Shown: positions 52,501-60,995 of the stretch, one piece after another | Layout: each line of letters starts with the position of its first letter | How positions within the stretch are numbered: the stretch's first letter is position 1 | Assembly: GCA_964631255.1 (NCBI GenBank) | Contig: CAZVWS010000004.1 | Span: 43,620 to 107,619 of the forward strand | Direction: 5' to 3' | Length of the DNA stretch: 64,000 bases | Origin: JBGZFC01 sp964631255 | GTDB lineage: Bacteria > Bacteroidota > Bacteroidia > Bacteroidales > Dysgonomonadaceae | Made by a program: the position numbers and the translations under genes | Notes under the pieces: model-generated | Databases searched by the model: none | What the model saw: the letters and a program-made list of their open reading frames with translations, nothing else | What the model was told of the DNA's origin: nothing

Positions 52501-54315
52501 ATGACAGATATTATCCAACTATTGCCCGATTCTATTGCCAACCAAATTGCTGCCGGCGAAGTCATCCAAAGACCTGCGTCGGTAGTAAAAGAATTGGTAG
52601 AAAACGCCATCGATGCCGGAGCTACAAATATACAAATTGTAATAAAAGATGCCGGACGAACACTCATTCAAATCATAGACAACGGCAAAGGGATGAGCGC
52701 CACCGACGCCCGACTGGCATTTGAACGACACGCCACATCAAAAATAAAAACAGCCGACGACCTTTTTAGCCTGCACACCATGGGTTTTAGAGGCGAGGCC
52801 TTGGCATCCATAGCGGCAATTGCACATGTGGAACTAAAAACCCGACAACCCGACGAAGAAATTGGCACATACTTAGAAATAAAAGGCTCGCGATTGGAGA
52901 AACAAGAAATTACAACTTGCGCCGCCGGAACCAATATTTCGGTAAAAAATATCTTTTTTAATGTGCCGGCACGACGTAAATTTCTGAAATCGAACGAAGT
53001 AGAACGACGCAATATTTTTGTGGAGATAGAGAGAATAGCACTGGTAAATCCTGAAATTGAATTTTCGCTCACCGAAAATGAGGTGCAAACACTTCTGTTG
53101 CCTATCTCAAATTTGCGACAACGAATCGTACATTTGGAAGGGAAAAATATAAACCAACAACTGATTGAAATTGAAGAAGAAACAAGCTTGGCAAAAATTT
53201 TTGGTTACGTAGCCAATCCACAATATGCCAAAAAAGGCAGGGCTAAACAGTTTTTCTTTGTCAACAACCGCTACATCCGCCATCCCTATTTTCACAAGGC
53301 ACTCATGACGGCATACGAACCACTGTTGTCGGCAAACGAAAACCCAAACTATTTCATCTACTTCCAAGTAAATCCCGATGCCATAGATGTGAATATACAT
53401 CCCACTAAAACAGAGGTAAAATTTGAGAATGAACAATCTTTGTGGCAAATTCTGATGGTAACCATCAAAGAGGCATTGGGCAGATTCAACGCCATACCGA
53501 GCATCGATTTTGATACCGCCGACGCACCCGAAATACCCATCTTCGACCCAACAAAATCACCCTCGATGCCAAAAGTAAGTCTCAATCCCAATTACAACCC
53601 TTTTGGCAACAGTTTCAAGAAAGAGAAGCCCACGTTTGATTGGGAAACACTTTACAAAGGATTTGAAAAAGAAAAAGAGAGCCAAATAGTATCGCCACAA
53701 ACAGAAAACGAGCTGTTTACCGACTCCGACACATCCAAAAACGCGCTACGTACCGCACCCGAACATTACCAATATAAAAACAAATACATACTCACTTCCG
53801 TGAAATCGGGTTTAATGCTTATCGACCAACGTCGGGCGCATATCCGCATCCTTTTCGAGCGATTTATCCAAAGGGTGCAAGACAGAAAAGGAGCTTCGCA
53901 ACGACTGTTGTTTCCCGAAATTATGGAATTCAACAACAGCGAAGCACTTGCCTTGCAAGAAATATCGGACGACTTAGAAGCTTTGGGTTTTGAAATAAAC
54001 AACATGGGAAACAACGCGTTTGCCGTGCACGCCATGCCTTCCGAAATAGGTAATTTGCATCCGGCATCACTAATAAAAAGTCTGATTGACAACAGCATAG
54101 ATACCGGTCTGGATGTAAAATCAGAAATCAGGGAAAAATTGGCGTTGTCCATGGCAAATTTCGCGGCCATTCCATCGGGGAAATCGCTATCGGAAGAAGA
54201 GATGCTCCTGTTGGTGAGCCAACTGCTTGCTTGCAAAATACCCAATCACACTCCCGACGGAAAAACAATTATCTCTGTTATTCCGGACGAGGAGATGGAT
54301 AAAAGAATGAAATAA
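52501..54315 (+). CDS. mutL: DNA mismatch repair protein MutL
   Basis: A 604-residue GHKL ATPase. The ATP site has ENAIDAGAT, DNGKGM and FRGEALASI within the first 110 residues, followed by the transducer domain with KTEVKFENEQ. The C-terminal dimerisation part (about 420-604) is joined by a polar linker. It passes the signal from MutS to strand excision. The linker region and C-terminal domain do not show an obvious endonuclease DQHAxxER motif; the equivalent reads LIDQRRAHIRILFERF, so nicking activity is uncertain. Confidence 0.95.
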   Translation: MTDIIQLLPDSIANQIAAGEVIQRPASVVKELVENAIDAGATNIQIVIKDAGRTLIQIIDNGKGMSATDARLAFERHATSKIKTADDLFSLHTMGFRGEALASIAAIAHVELKTRQPDEEIGTYLEIKGSRLEKQEITTCAAGTNISVKNIFFNVPARRKFLKSNEVERRNIFVEIERIALVNPEIEFSLTENEVQTLLLPISNLRQRIVHLEGKNINQQLIEIEEETSLAKIFGYVANPQYAKKGRAKQFFFVNNRYIRHPYFHKALMTAYEPLLSANENPNYFIYFQVNPDAIDVNIHPTKTEVKFENEQSLWQILMVTIKEALGRFNAIPSIDFDTADAPEIPIFDPTKSPSMPKVSLNPNYNPFGNSFKKEKPTFDWETLYKGFEKEKESQIVSPQTENELFTDSDTSKNALRTAPEHYQYKNKYILTSVKSGLMLIDQRRAHIRILFERFIQRVQDRKGASQRLLFPEIMEFNNSEALALQEISDDLEALGFEINNMGNNAFAVHAMPSEIGNLHPASLIKSLIDNSIDTGLDVKSEIREKLALSMANFAAIPSGKSLSEEEMLLLVSQLLACKIPNHTPDGKTIISVIPDEEMDKRMK

Positions 54316-54365
54316 CAATTTCAACACAGAAAAAATATAATTGTAGTCCGAAGACGGATGTCCGA

Positions 54366-54450
54366 AGTCTAAAACTGGTTAACGAAAGGATATATAGGTA
54401 TATCAATAAAGTCTACTGGTCTTGATTCTTGGCTCAAAAATAATAAACAG
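54366..54450 (+). repeat. Dispersed intergenic repeat, copy 2
   Basis: The partner of 50331-50403, with an extra stretch of about ten bases (TATATAGGTATATC) in the middle. It ends 28 bases before the Rieske-like lipoprotein ATG. Confidence 0.6.
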
Positions 54451-54478
54451 ATAAAATTAAGAAAAAACAAATCTCGGT

Positions 54479-54925
54479 ATGAAAATCATAAAATGCACAT
54501 TTCTGATGCTGTCGCTTCTGATGCTGTTTTCTTGCGTCAAAGAAGAAGAAATTTACACCATACCTTACGCATCGGTCTATTTCAAGGTGGATATCAACGG
54601 ACTGGATTCCGATTTAACGCACTTCAGTTATAAAACTTTTACCGAAGGAAGAACCATCGGTGAATCTACCGGGTTTGGCGGTTTGCTTGTTTTTAGAAAC
54701 AGCGAAGGAAATATATTTGCTTTCGACCTCTGCTGCCCGCACGAACGTGCCAAAGATATCCGGGTTGTTCCCTCGGACGTGGGCGAAGCAATTTGCCCTA
54801 CCTGCCATAGAAAGTATGTTTTTTGGACAGGCACCGGGCATTGCGAGCAGGGAGGCGCATCGCTACAAAAATATGCCGTTTACGGCAGCACCTATCCCGG
54901 AGTTTTTCATATCAGAAACAGATAA
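54479..54925 (+). CDS. Rieske-like lipoprotein
   Basis: A 148-residue lipoprotein; the lipobox is LLMLFSC (about residues 13-19). The mature part has CCPHERAK and, 19 residues further on, CPTCHRKY. This recalls the C-x-H ... C-x-x-H ligands of a Rieske [2Fe-2S] cluster, but the second pair is C-x-x-C-H, so cluster binding is uncertain. Similar lipoproteins in Bacteroidales carry Rieske-like annotation. Location: periplasmic face of a membrane. It is monocistronic, with a strong terminator after it. Confidence 0.65.
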   Translation: MKIIKCTFLMLSLLMLFSCVKEEEIYTIPYASVYFKVDINGLDSDLTHFSYKTFTEGRTIGESTGFGGLLVFRNSEGNIFAFDLCCPHERAKDIRVVPSDVGEAICPTCHRKYVFWTGTGHCEQGGASLQKYAVYGSTYPGVFHIRNR

Positions 54926-54944
54926 AAATTGAACCAACAAAAAA

Positions 54945-54980
54945 GCACCACCGACAGACAAAATCGAGTGGTGCTTTTTT
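54945..54980. terminator. Intrinsic terminator
   Basis: GCACCAC (54945-54951) pairs with GTGGTGC (54968-54974), with an A run before and six T after. It serves the lipoprotein gene and could work in both directions. Confidence 0.82.
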
Positions 54981-55065
54981 AGTAGCCCATTTGTTAAGTA
55001 AGAAAAGTGAATCACGTAATTCCTCAACTTATGCTGAAAAAACAAGCAGGAGGTTCTATACTGTT

Positions 55066-55345
55066 CCGTTGGGGTTATATAACCCCGTCGTTGGGGTTGT
55101 GAACCTCGTCGTTGAGGTTGTATAACCCCATCGTTGAGGTCGAGAACCTCGTCGTTGAGGTTAGGAACCCCATTGTTTAGGTTACATAACCTCATCGTTG
55201 GGGTTGCGAACCCCAACGCTTCTATCCGGAACCCCAACCGGGGAGTTTTCAACCCCAACGGGAGCATAAATAACCGCGTGAGGAGGACAAACAACCCCAT
55301 CGTTGCCATAAACAACCCTAACCGCGGGCTATTGCACCTCTTCGG
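55066..55345. repeat. Degenerate 21/22-bp minisatellite
   Basis: About 12 to 13 tandem units, first in the form GTTGGGGTTNNNNAACCCCATC, each with a small palindrome GGGGTT/AACCCC; later units lose the left arm. Most units are 21 bp (seven codons) and three of the first six are 22 bp. The last six, read on the plus strand, would encode a seven-residue pattern xxxxNPN. It fills most of the 595-base gap 54926-55520. The remainder holds a terminator and the hflX promoter. Confidence 0.75.
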
Positions 55346-55494
55346 CGGGATAATACTGCCGTAATTGTAAAGTTTGTGAATGCGTACATCCTTAAAAAAA
55401 TTGATAAAAAAGAGGTCCGATTCACTCAGGCTAAAATAATAAACCAAGAAACCGTTTTTCTTCTGTATTGGGGGATAAATCCAAACATAAATTG

Positions 55495-55502
55495 TATTTT
55501 TG
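55495..55502 (+). promoter_or_regulatory. -7 box for hflX
   Basis: TATTTTTG, 18 bases upstream of the hflX ATG. It fits TAnnTTTG; a TTG lies 24 bases further up. Confidence 0.45.
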
Positions 55503-55520
55503 CACTCTAATAGATTTTGA

Positions 55521-56744
55521 ATGAAAGACTTTGTAACAAACGAAATAAAAAATGCAAACGCTATCTTGGTTGGTCTGATAACCCCCGACCAAAACGAAGA
55601 GCGTGTGAATGAATACTTAGACGAATTGGCTTTTTTGGCCGAAACGGCGGGACTAATCCCCACCAAACGATTTGTACAGCGACTGGAAATGCCCAATTCG
55701 GTTACCTTTGTTGGAACGGGCAAGCTACAGGAAATAAGAGATTTTGTGAAAGACGAAGAGAACGAAGTGGGGGTGGTAATCTTCGACGACGAGCTATCGG
55801 CAAAGCAGATTAGAAATATAGAGAAAACGGTAGAAATCAGAATCCTGGATCGCACAAGCCTCATCCTGGATATTTTTGCCATGCGTGCCCAAACCTCACA
55901 CGCCAAAGCCCAGGTAGAACTTGCCCAATACCAATATCTATTGCCCCGACTAACGCGTTTGTGGACACACTTGGAGCGCCAACGAGGCGGGGGAGGCGTT
56001 ATTATGCGTGGTCCGGGAGAAACACAGTTAGAAACCGACCGACGCATCATTTTAGATAAAATATCGCGCCTCAAGCAAGAACTCATAGATATTGACAAAC
56101 AGAAAACCGTGCAACGCAAAAATCGGGGCAAAATGGTGCGTGTGGCACTCGTGGGCTATACCAACGTGGGCAAATCTACACTGATGATCTTGCTCAGCAA
56201 AAGCGAGGTATTTGCCGAGAACAAATTGTTTGCCACGCTCGACACAACCGTCAGAAAAGTTACCATCGAAAATCTGCCATTTCTGCTGTCGGATACGGTG
56301 GGTTTCATTCGCAAACTGCCAACCAACTTGATAGAGTCGTTCAAATCTACCTTAGACGAAGTGCGCGAAGCAGATATATTGATTCACGTGGTAGATATTT
56401 CGCATCCCGCTTTTGAAGAACAGATTGAGGTGGTAGAAAAAACATTGTACGAAATAGATAAGTCGGAAAAACCAACTTTACTTGTTTTCAACAAAATAGA
56501 TGCTTTTTCGTACGTGGAAAAAGACGAGGACGACCTCACTCCCAAAACACGAGAAAATATATCGCTCGACGAGCTGAAACAATCGTGGATGAGCAAACTG
56601 AAAGAAAACTGCATCTTCATCTCTGCCAAAGAGAAAGAAAACATAGACGAGCTGAAACAGCTGATATATAACAAAGTAAAAGAGATACATATCACCCGAT
56701 TTCCATACAACGATTTTCTGTACCAGGTGTATGAGGAGGATTAA
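55521..56744 (+). CDS. hflX: GTPase HflX
   Basis: A 407-residue ribosome-associated GTPase. The N-terminal HflX domain has GTGKLQEIRDFV and the glycine-rich RGGGGVIMRGPGETQLE. The G domain follows, with Walker A GYTNVGKST (about residues 212-220), SDTVGFIRKLP and NKIDAF. HflX splits stalled or stress-inactivated 70S ribosomes. The start ATG fits the promoter. It is a single gene. Confidence 0.94.
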   Translation: MKDFVTNEIKNANAILVGLITPDQNEERVNEYLDELAFLAETAGLIPTKRFVQRLEMPNSVTFVGTGKLQEIRDFVKDEENEVGVVIFDDELSAKQIRNIEKTVEIRILDRTSLILDIFAMRAQTSHAKAQVELAQYQYLLPRLTRLWTHLERQRGGGGVIMRGPGETQLETDRRIILDKISRLKQELIDIDKQKTVQRKNRGKMVRVALVGYTNVGKSTLMILLSKSEVFAENKLFATLDTTVRKVTIENLPFLLSDTVGFIRKLPTNLIESFKSTLDEVREADILIHVVDISHPAFEEQIEVVEKTLYEIDKSEKPTLLVFNKIDAFSYVEKDEDDLTPKTRENISLDELKQSWMSKLKENCIFISAKEKENIDELKQLIYNKVKEIHITRFPYNDFLYQVYEED

Positions 56745-56913
56745 AATTCTTTTTTTCAAAAAAAATCTGTAATTTTACACTCTCAAATTGAATAGCCAAA
56801 AATAATTGGCGTGCAAATGACCAATCATTGCACGAAAAAAATAGAAATTATGCAACACAAATCGCAATATATCAATATAAAACGACGCGACAATTACCCC
56901 TACTAAAAAAGCG

Positions 56914-56936
56914 TATCGCACCCCACACGCGATACA
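56914..56936 (+). other. Hairpin in the tnaA leader
   Basis: GTATCGC (56914-56920) pairs perfectly with GCGATAC (56930-56936), loop of nine, 68 bases before the tnaA ATG. No T run follows directly. No Trp-containing leader peptide like TnaC was found. Confidence 0.5.
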
Positions 56937-57004
56937 ACCATTCTACTTTTTAAATAAGCATAAAATCATTTTTTTAATCATTCAAATAAAAATATATAAC
57001 AACT

Positions 57005-58384
57005 ATGGAACTTCCTTTTGCAGAATCCTACCGCATCAAAATGGTAGAAAACATCAAAAAAAGTACGCGCCAAGAACGCGAACAATGGATTAAAGATGCC
57101 AATTACAATTTATTCGCCTTAAAGAGCGATTATGTATTTATCGACTTGCTTACCGACTCGGGCACAGGCGCTATGAGCGACCACCAATGGTCGGCAATGA
57201 TGTTGGGCGACGAGAGCTATGCCGGCGCTCGCTCGTATTACAACATGAAAAATGCCATCAAAGATATTTTAGGTTTCGACTATTTCTTGCCCACGCACCA
57301 AGGTCGCGCGGCAGAAAACGTGTTGTACTCAGCTATCATCAAAGAGGGCGACGTGCTTCCGGGCAACTCGCATTTCGATACCACCAAAGGGCACATCGAG
57401 TTTCGTCGTGCCACCGCGTTGGACTGCACCATAGATGAGGCAGCAGACACCCAACTCGACATCCCTTTCAAAGGAAACGTGGACATCAAAAAACTCGAAA
57501 AAGCATTGCAAGACACTCCGAAAGAAAAAATTCCTTGCGTGGTACTTACCGTTACCAACAACACGGCCGGAGGACAACCCGTTTCTATGCAAAACATACG
57601 CGAAGTATCGGCGTTGTGTAAAAAATACGACGTGCTTTTGCAAATGGACTCTGCCCGCTTTGCCGAAAACGTCTATTTCATCAAAACGCGCGAACAAGGT
57701 TACGAAAACAAAACCGTGAAAGAGATTGTACGCGAAATGTTCTCGTATGCCGATATCATGACCATGTCGTCCAAAAAAGACGCCATCGTGAATATGGGTG
57801 GTTTCGTGGCTTTCAAATCGGAAGAGATGTGGAAAAGCTGCCAAAAATTCTGTATCATGAACGAAGGTTTTGTTACTTACGGAGGTATGAGCGGACGCGA
57901 TATGAACGCGTTGGCAGTTGGTTTGGACGAAGGCACAGAGTTCGATTATCTGGAAACTCGTATCAAACAAGTGGAATATTTGGGACAAAAACTGGACGAG
58001 TACGGCATTCCTTACCAACGTCCTGCCGGTGGACACGCTATTTTTGTGGACGCTAAAAAAATATTGACACACGTACCAAAAGAAGAGTTTATTGCCCAAA
58101 CACTTGGCATAGAACTTTATTTGGAAGCCGGAATCCGTGGCGTGGAAATTGGTGCTATGCTTGCTGACCGCGACCCGATTACCCGCGAAAACCGTTTCCC
58201 AAAATTGGAACTGCTTCGCTTGGCTATCCCACGACGCACCTACACCAACAACCACATGGACGTGATTGCTGCCGCTCTGAAAAACGTGTACGACCGCCGC
58301 GAAACCATCACGCGCGGATACGTTATCACACGCGAAGAGCCCATCATGCGCCACTTCACCGTGGAAATGGATAAGGCGAAATAA
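57005..58384 (+). CDS. tnaA: Tryptophanase
   Basis: A 459-residue PLP-dependent beta-eliminating lyase. The PLP lysine is Lys258 in MSSKKDAIVNMGG. MDSARFAENVYFI and the C-terminal MRHFTVEM match tryptophanases; tyrosine phenol-lyases have a YDATRCVEN-like sequence at the former place. It splits L-tryptophan to indole, pyruvate and ammonia. Length is close to the E. coli enzyme (471). The 260-base upstream region has a hairpin but no evident tnaC. A strong terminator follows. Confidence 0.93.
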   Translation: MELPFAESYRIKMVENIKKSTRQEREQWIKDANYNLFALKSDYVFIDLLTDSGTGAMSDHQWSAMMLGDESYAGARSYYNMKNAIKDILGFDYFLPTHQGRAAENVLYSAIIKEGDVLPGNSHFDTTKGHIEFRRATALDCTIDEAADTQLDIPFKGNVDIKKLEKALQDTPKEKIPCVVLTVTNNTAGGQPVSMQNIREVSALCKKYDVLLQMDSARFAENVYFIKTREQGYENKTVKEIVREMFSYADIMTMSSKKDAIVNMGGFVAFKSEEMWKSCQKFCIMNEGFVTYGGMSGRDMNALAVGLDEGTEFDYLETRIKQVEYLGQKLDEYGIPYQRPAGGHAIFVDAKKILTHVPKEEFIAQTLGIELYLEAGIRGVEIGAMLADRDPITRENRFPKLELLRLAIPRRTYTNNHMDVIAAALKNVYDRRETITRGYVITREEPIMRHFTVEMDKAK

Positions 58385-58410
58385 AAAAATCCGATATGAA
58401 TCGGATTACA

Positions 58411-58454
58411 AACCGATAGGCTCAGAATTTATTTCCAGCCTATCGGTTTTTTTT
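58411..58454. terminator. Bidirectional terminator between tnaA and creD
   Basis: AACCGATAGGCT (58411-58422) pairs perfectly over 12 bp with AGCCTATCGGTT (58437-58448), followed by eight T. A smaller hairpin, AATCCGAT/ATCGGATT, precedes it. The two genes converge here. Confidence 0.9.
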
Positions 58455-58464
58455 CTGTAGTTTT

Positions 58465-59988
58465 TTAGAATCTTACTTTCTTCGAATAATACATGATCAC
58501 CGCCAAAATAGCGAACAATCCCAAACTTCCCACAAGCAAGGCGAAGCTTTCCATCCGTATGAGGATAAAAATAAATACGTACAAGAACGCCAGCAATCCG
58601 CCAATCAAAAGCCCTTGTTTGCGGTTTTTGAGGATGCTCGACATGTGAAGAGTAATCAAAACCGTTGTCATGAGTGCAGCGGCGAGGTAAGCCATATTGA
58701 AACCCCACACTTCGGACATGGAGAGCAACAGCGTGTAGAAAAGCACCAAGGCCAAACCCACTAACAGGTATTGCAACGGATTGACCGATTTTTTCTTTAT
58801 CAACTCAATGAAAAATACCACCACAAACGTGAGCAAGATTATGAGAATGGCGTATTTCACGCTGCGCATATTTTGCTGATATTGATCCACCGCCTGGATA
58901 AATCGCACGCCAAAGCGCGACGAAGCCATTTGGTCGAGAGCGTTGCTGTTGTCGGAACGGATGACTTGCCCGTAGCTTCGGTTCAGGTCCAGCACTTTCC
59001 AATCGGAAGTGAATCCGTTGTTGGTAATATCTCTGTTTTCGGGCAAAAAGCTGCCATCGAAACTCGGTGTAGCCCAATCCGATTTTAATTTTGCCACGGT
59101 CGTTCTTCCCGTGGGAACCACGTATAATCCTTGCGATCCGTTCATTTTCAAAGCAATATGAAAAGGAAAAGCAGCTTTTGTAATGGTGTCGGGGCTTATG
59201 GAGTCGAGTTTCGCATTCAAACCCACGGAAAACAATTGATATGAGTCGGCATTATAATCGGAAACGTACGATACCGTTGCTTTCTTGGAAACGAGAGCCG
59301 TAACAATTCCGTTTCCGGCAGACAAATTTTCTACGGGTAATCCCGATTCGAAATTTATTTTTCTTCCATCGGACTCAAAAGTTACTTTCTCTTTTATCCC
59401 TTTCAAATCTGATAACCCGATAATCACCTGCATTTTATCCCACAGGATACGGGACGGATGGATGTTGGATTTATCGATGGCAGTCATGTCAAATTCTCCC
59501 GAAAGTGCAATTTCGGAGCTATAAACCGAAGCATCGTAAATGCCGCGTTTGCGTTTTTCGACAGACGTATTGCCTTCCACATTCAGTTTTTCGGGAAGCA
59601 GCAGCAAATTTCGTTCTACCTGCAGTTGTTTTTTATCTTCGATAATGGTTTCGGTATAAGGAATCACCAAGCAAGGCCCCGTGATGGTTTGCTCGCCGCC
59701 CCATTTAGACGTGATATCTTGGATAGCGCTTTGTTTGGTGTTTTGCCTTTCGCGAATCATCGATTTAATCATGCTTAACGGGATAAGCAACAGAATAGTA
59801 AGGATACCTACAACAACCACTTTAATAGTGATGCCGTGGCGTTCGGTAAAACTTCTCTTTTGAAGAGGAGTTTCAGTGGGGAGAAGTGAGTGTTGGTTTT
59901 CTTTTGTTTCCATAAAATGTCGGATCAAAAAATAGATTATTATTCCTGTTATTGATAAAGCTGTGAAAGCTATTGTTAAAAATATCAT
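58465..59988 (-). CDS. creD: Inner-membrane protein CreD
   Basis: About 507 residues. The CreD pattern is clear: HGITIKVVVVGILTILLLIPLSMI near the N-terminus, then ITGPCLVIPYTE, a large periplasmic domain, and at least five C-terminal membrane segments. CreD affects envelope integrity and beta-lactam or colicin tolerance in enterobacteria; its activity is unknown. Start: ATG 59988 sits one base after the regulator stop (TGA-T-ATG) and adds an extra hydrophobic segment (MIFLTIAFTALSITG); ATG 59913 (METKENQHS) is the family-like alternative. It forms an operon with the two genes upstream. Confidence 0.88.
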   Translation of the reverse strand: MIFLTIAFTALSITGIIIYFLIRHFMETKENQHSLLPTETPLQKRSFTERHGITIKVVVVGILTILLLIPLSMIKSMIRERQNTKQSAIQDITSKWGGEQTITGPCLVIPYTETIIEDKKQLQVERNLLLLPEKLNVEGNTSVEKRKRGIYDASVYSSEIALSGEFDMTAIDKSNIHPSRILWDKMQVIIGLSDLKGIKEKVTFESDGRKINFESGLPVENLSAGNGIVTALVSKKATVSYVSDYNADSYQLFSVGLNAKLDSISPDTITKAAFPFHIALKMNGSQGLYVVPTGRTTVAKLKSDWATPSFDGSFLPENRDITNNGFTSDWKVLDLNRSYGQVIRSDNSNALDQMASSRFGVRFIQAVDQYQQNMRSVKYAILIILLTFVVVFFIELIKKKSVNPLQYLLVGLALVLFYTLLLSMSEVWGFNMAYLAAALMTTVLITLHMSSILKNRKQGLLIGGLLAFLYVFIFILIRMESFALLVGSLGLFAILAVIMYYSKKVRF

Positions 59989-59989
59989 A

Positions 59990-60289
59990 TCACAAATTGT
60001 TTTTAAGAAAAGCCTCCAAGGCTTGAAGATGCTCCTGAAAAGCTTTTTCTCCGGTTTTTGTTTTTGAATAAGTAGTTTTCGGTTTTCGCTCCACAAATTG
60101 TTTTTTTACTTCGATATAATCCAGTCCTTCGAGGGCTTTTATGTGGCTTGCCAGATTGCCATCAGTCAATCCCAGCAGCTCTTTGAACGTGTTGAAATCC
60201 ACTTCATCGTTCACCATCAGCATCGACATAATGCCCAGCCGCACTTTGCTTTCGAACGCCTTGTTAATATCTTCGAGATACTCTTTCAC
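59990..60289 (-). CDS. Winged-helix transcriptional regulator
   Basis: A 99-residue DNA-binding protein. The recognition part reads VDFNTFKELLGLTDGNLASHIKALE, followed by the wing (VERKPKTTYSKTKTGEKAF). It belongs to the small ArsR/MarR-like regulators often placed ahead of creD in Bacteroidota. The start is GTG 60289 (VKEYLEDINKAFESKVRLG), two bases after the stop of the upstream membrane gene; longer frames run back into that gene and do not fit. It probably controls this operon (inference). Confidence 0.82.
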   Translation of the reverse strand: MKEYLEDINKAFESKVRLGIMSMLMVNDEVDFNTFKELLGLTDGNLASHIKALEGLDYIEVKKQFVERKPKTTYSKTKTGEKAFQEHLQALEAFLKNNL

Positions 60290-60291
60290 GG

Positions 60292-60918
60292 TTATTTTCT
60301 TTTTCTTTCGATACGGAAATAAAAATAAACCCCGTAGATGATATGCAAAATACCAAAGCCGATTGTCCAAAACAGCAATCCTTTTCCCGGAAAAAATGCA
60401 CAAACAAGTCCTAAGAATAATTCCACGCAACCCAGCCAGAAAATATTATCGTAGGTGTATTTCGATACGTTTATCAGCGATAAACCATAGAATAACAACA
60501 TGGAGGGTGCAATAATTCCTACGTTTCCGTTAAAGAGCAAAGCAATGCAAAAAATTCCGCCCGCAGTAAGCGGTAAAAAGAAATTAAGAAAAGTTCGTAT
60601 CGCCGGTTTGTTGAAAAAAGATTGTTGTGTTCTCTTTGCCTTTCTTGCAAAGAAAAAGACAAGGGTTCCCAAAGCCAACGTAAATACCAATATTGCGATA
60701 AGTATCAATGGTGGCGCAATGGCTACCCACGAGGGCGCCGAATATTCGCCCGGCATATACTTTACCGCCGATATAACTCGCAAGGCTGCAAATGCGCCCA
60801 ATAATGCGTAAAACCCGATTAATACAACCGATGTGCCGCTGAATGATAAAAACCGGGACGATTTTTCCATCATTGTCCGGATTTCTTTTACTGTCTGTAA
60901 AGCGTCTTTATTTTCCAT
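60292..60918 (-). CDS. Multi-pass membrane protein of the creD operon
   Basis: A 208-residue protein with about six membrane segments (for example SGTSVVLIGFYALLGAFAAL and PLILIAILVFTLALGTLVFFF) after a short cytoplasmic start MENKDALQTVKEIRTMMEKS. The ATG at 60918 fits; an upstream frame adds only 17 doubtful residues. Similar proteins precede the winged-helix regulator and creD in related genomes, so it may be the sensor of the set. Function unknown. Confidence 0.75.
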   Translation of the reverse strand: MENKDALQTVKEIRTMMEKSSRFLSFSGTSVVLIGFYALLGAFAALRVISAVKYMPGEYSAPSWVAIAPPLILIAILVFTLALGTLVFFFARKAKRTQQSFFNKPAIRTFLNFFLPLTAGGIFCIALLFNGNVGIIAPSMLLFYGLSLINVSKYTYDNIFWLGCVELFLGLVCAFFPGKGLLFWTIGFGILHIIYGVYFYFRIERKRK

Positions 60919-60995
60919 TTTAAAAGCACTTTGAAATACAAAGTAAATAAGAAAAAATAAACCCTCCAATATCGGGAGAGTTTATTTGTATTTAT

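Noticed and set aside
55134..55364. A plus-strand frame with NPN heptapeptide repeats
   Set aside because: Only the last six units are in frame; 22-bp units break it upstream, and there is no promoter or convincing start. Listed as a repeat instead.
54863..56131. A 422-codon open frame on the minus strand
   Set aside because: It runs antisense through most of hflX, the minisatellite and the end of the lipoprotein gene; its length comes from the repeat and from the codon structure of hflX.
56817..56954. A short frame of about 46 codons in the tnaA leader
   Set aside because: It contains no Trp codon and has no clear start signal, so it does not resemble TnaC.
57329..58354. A 341-codon frame antisense to tnaA
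   Set aside because: Composition (His/Phe/Val-rich) is that of an antisense shadow of a highly conserved gene.
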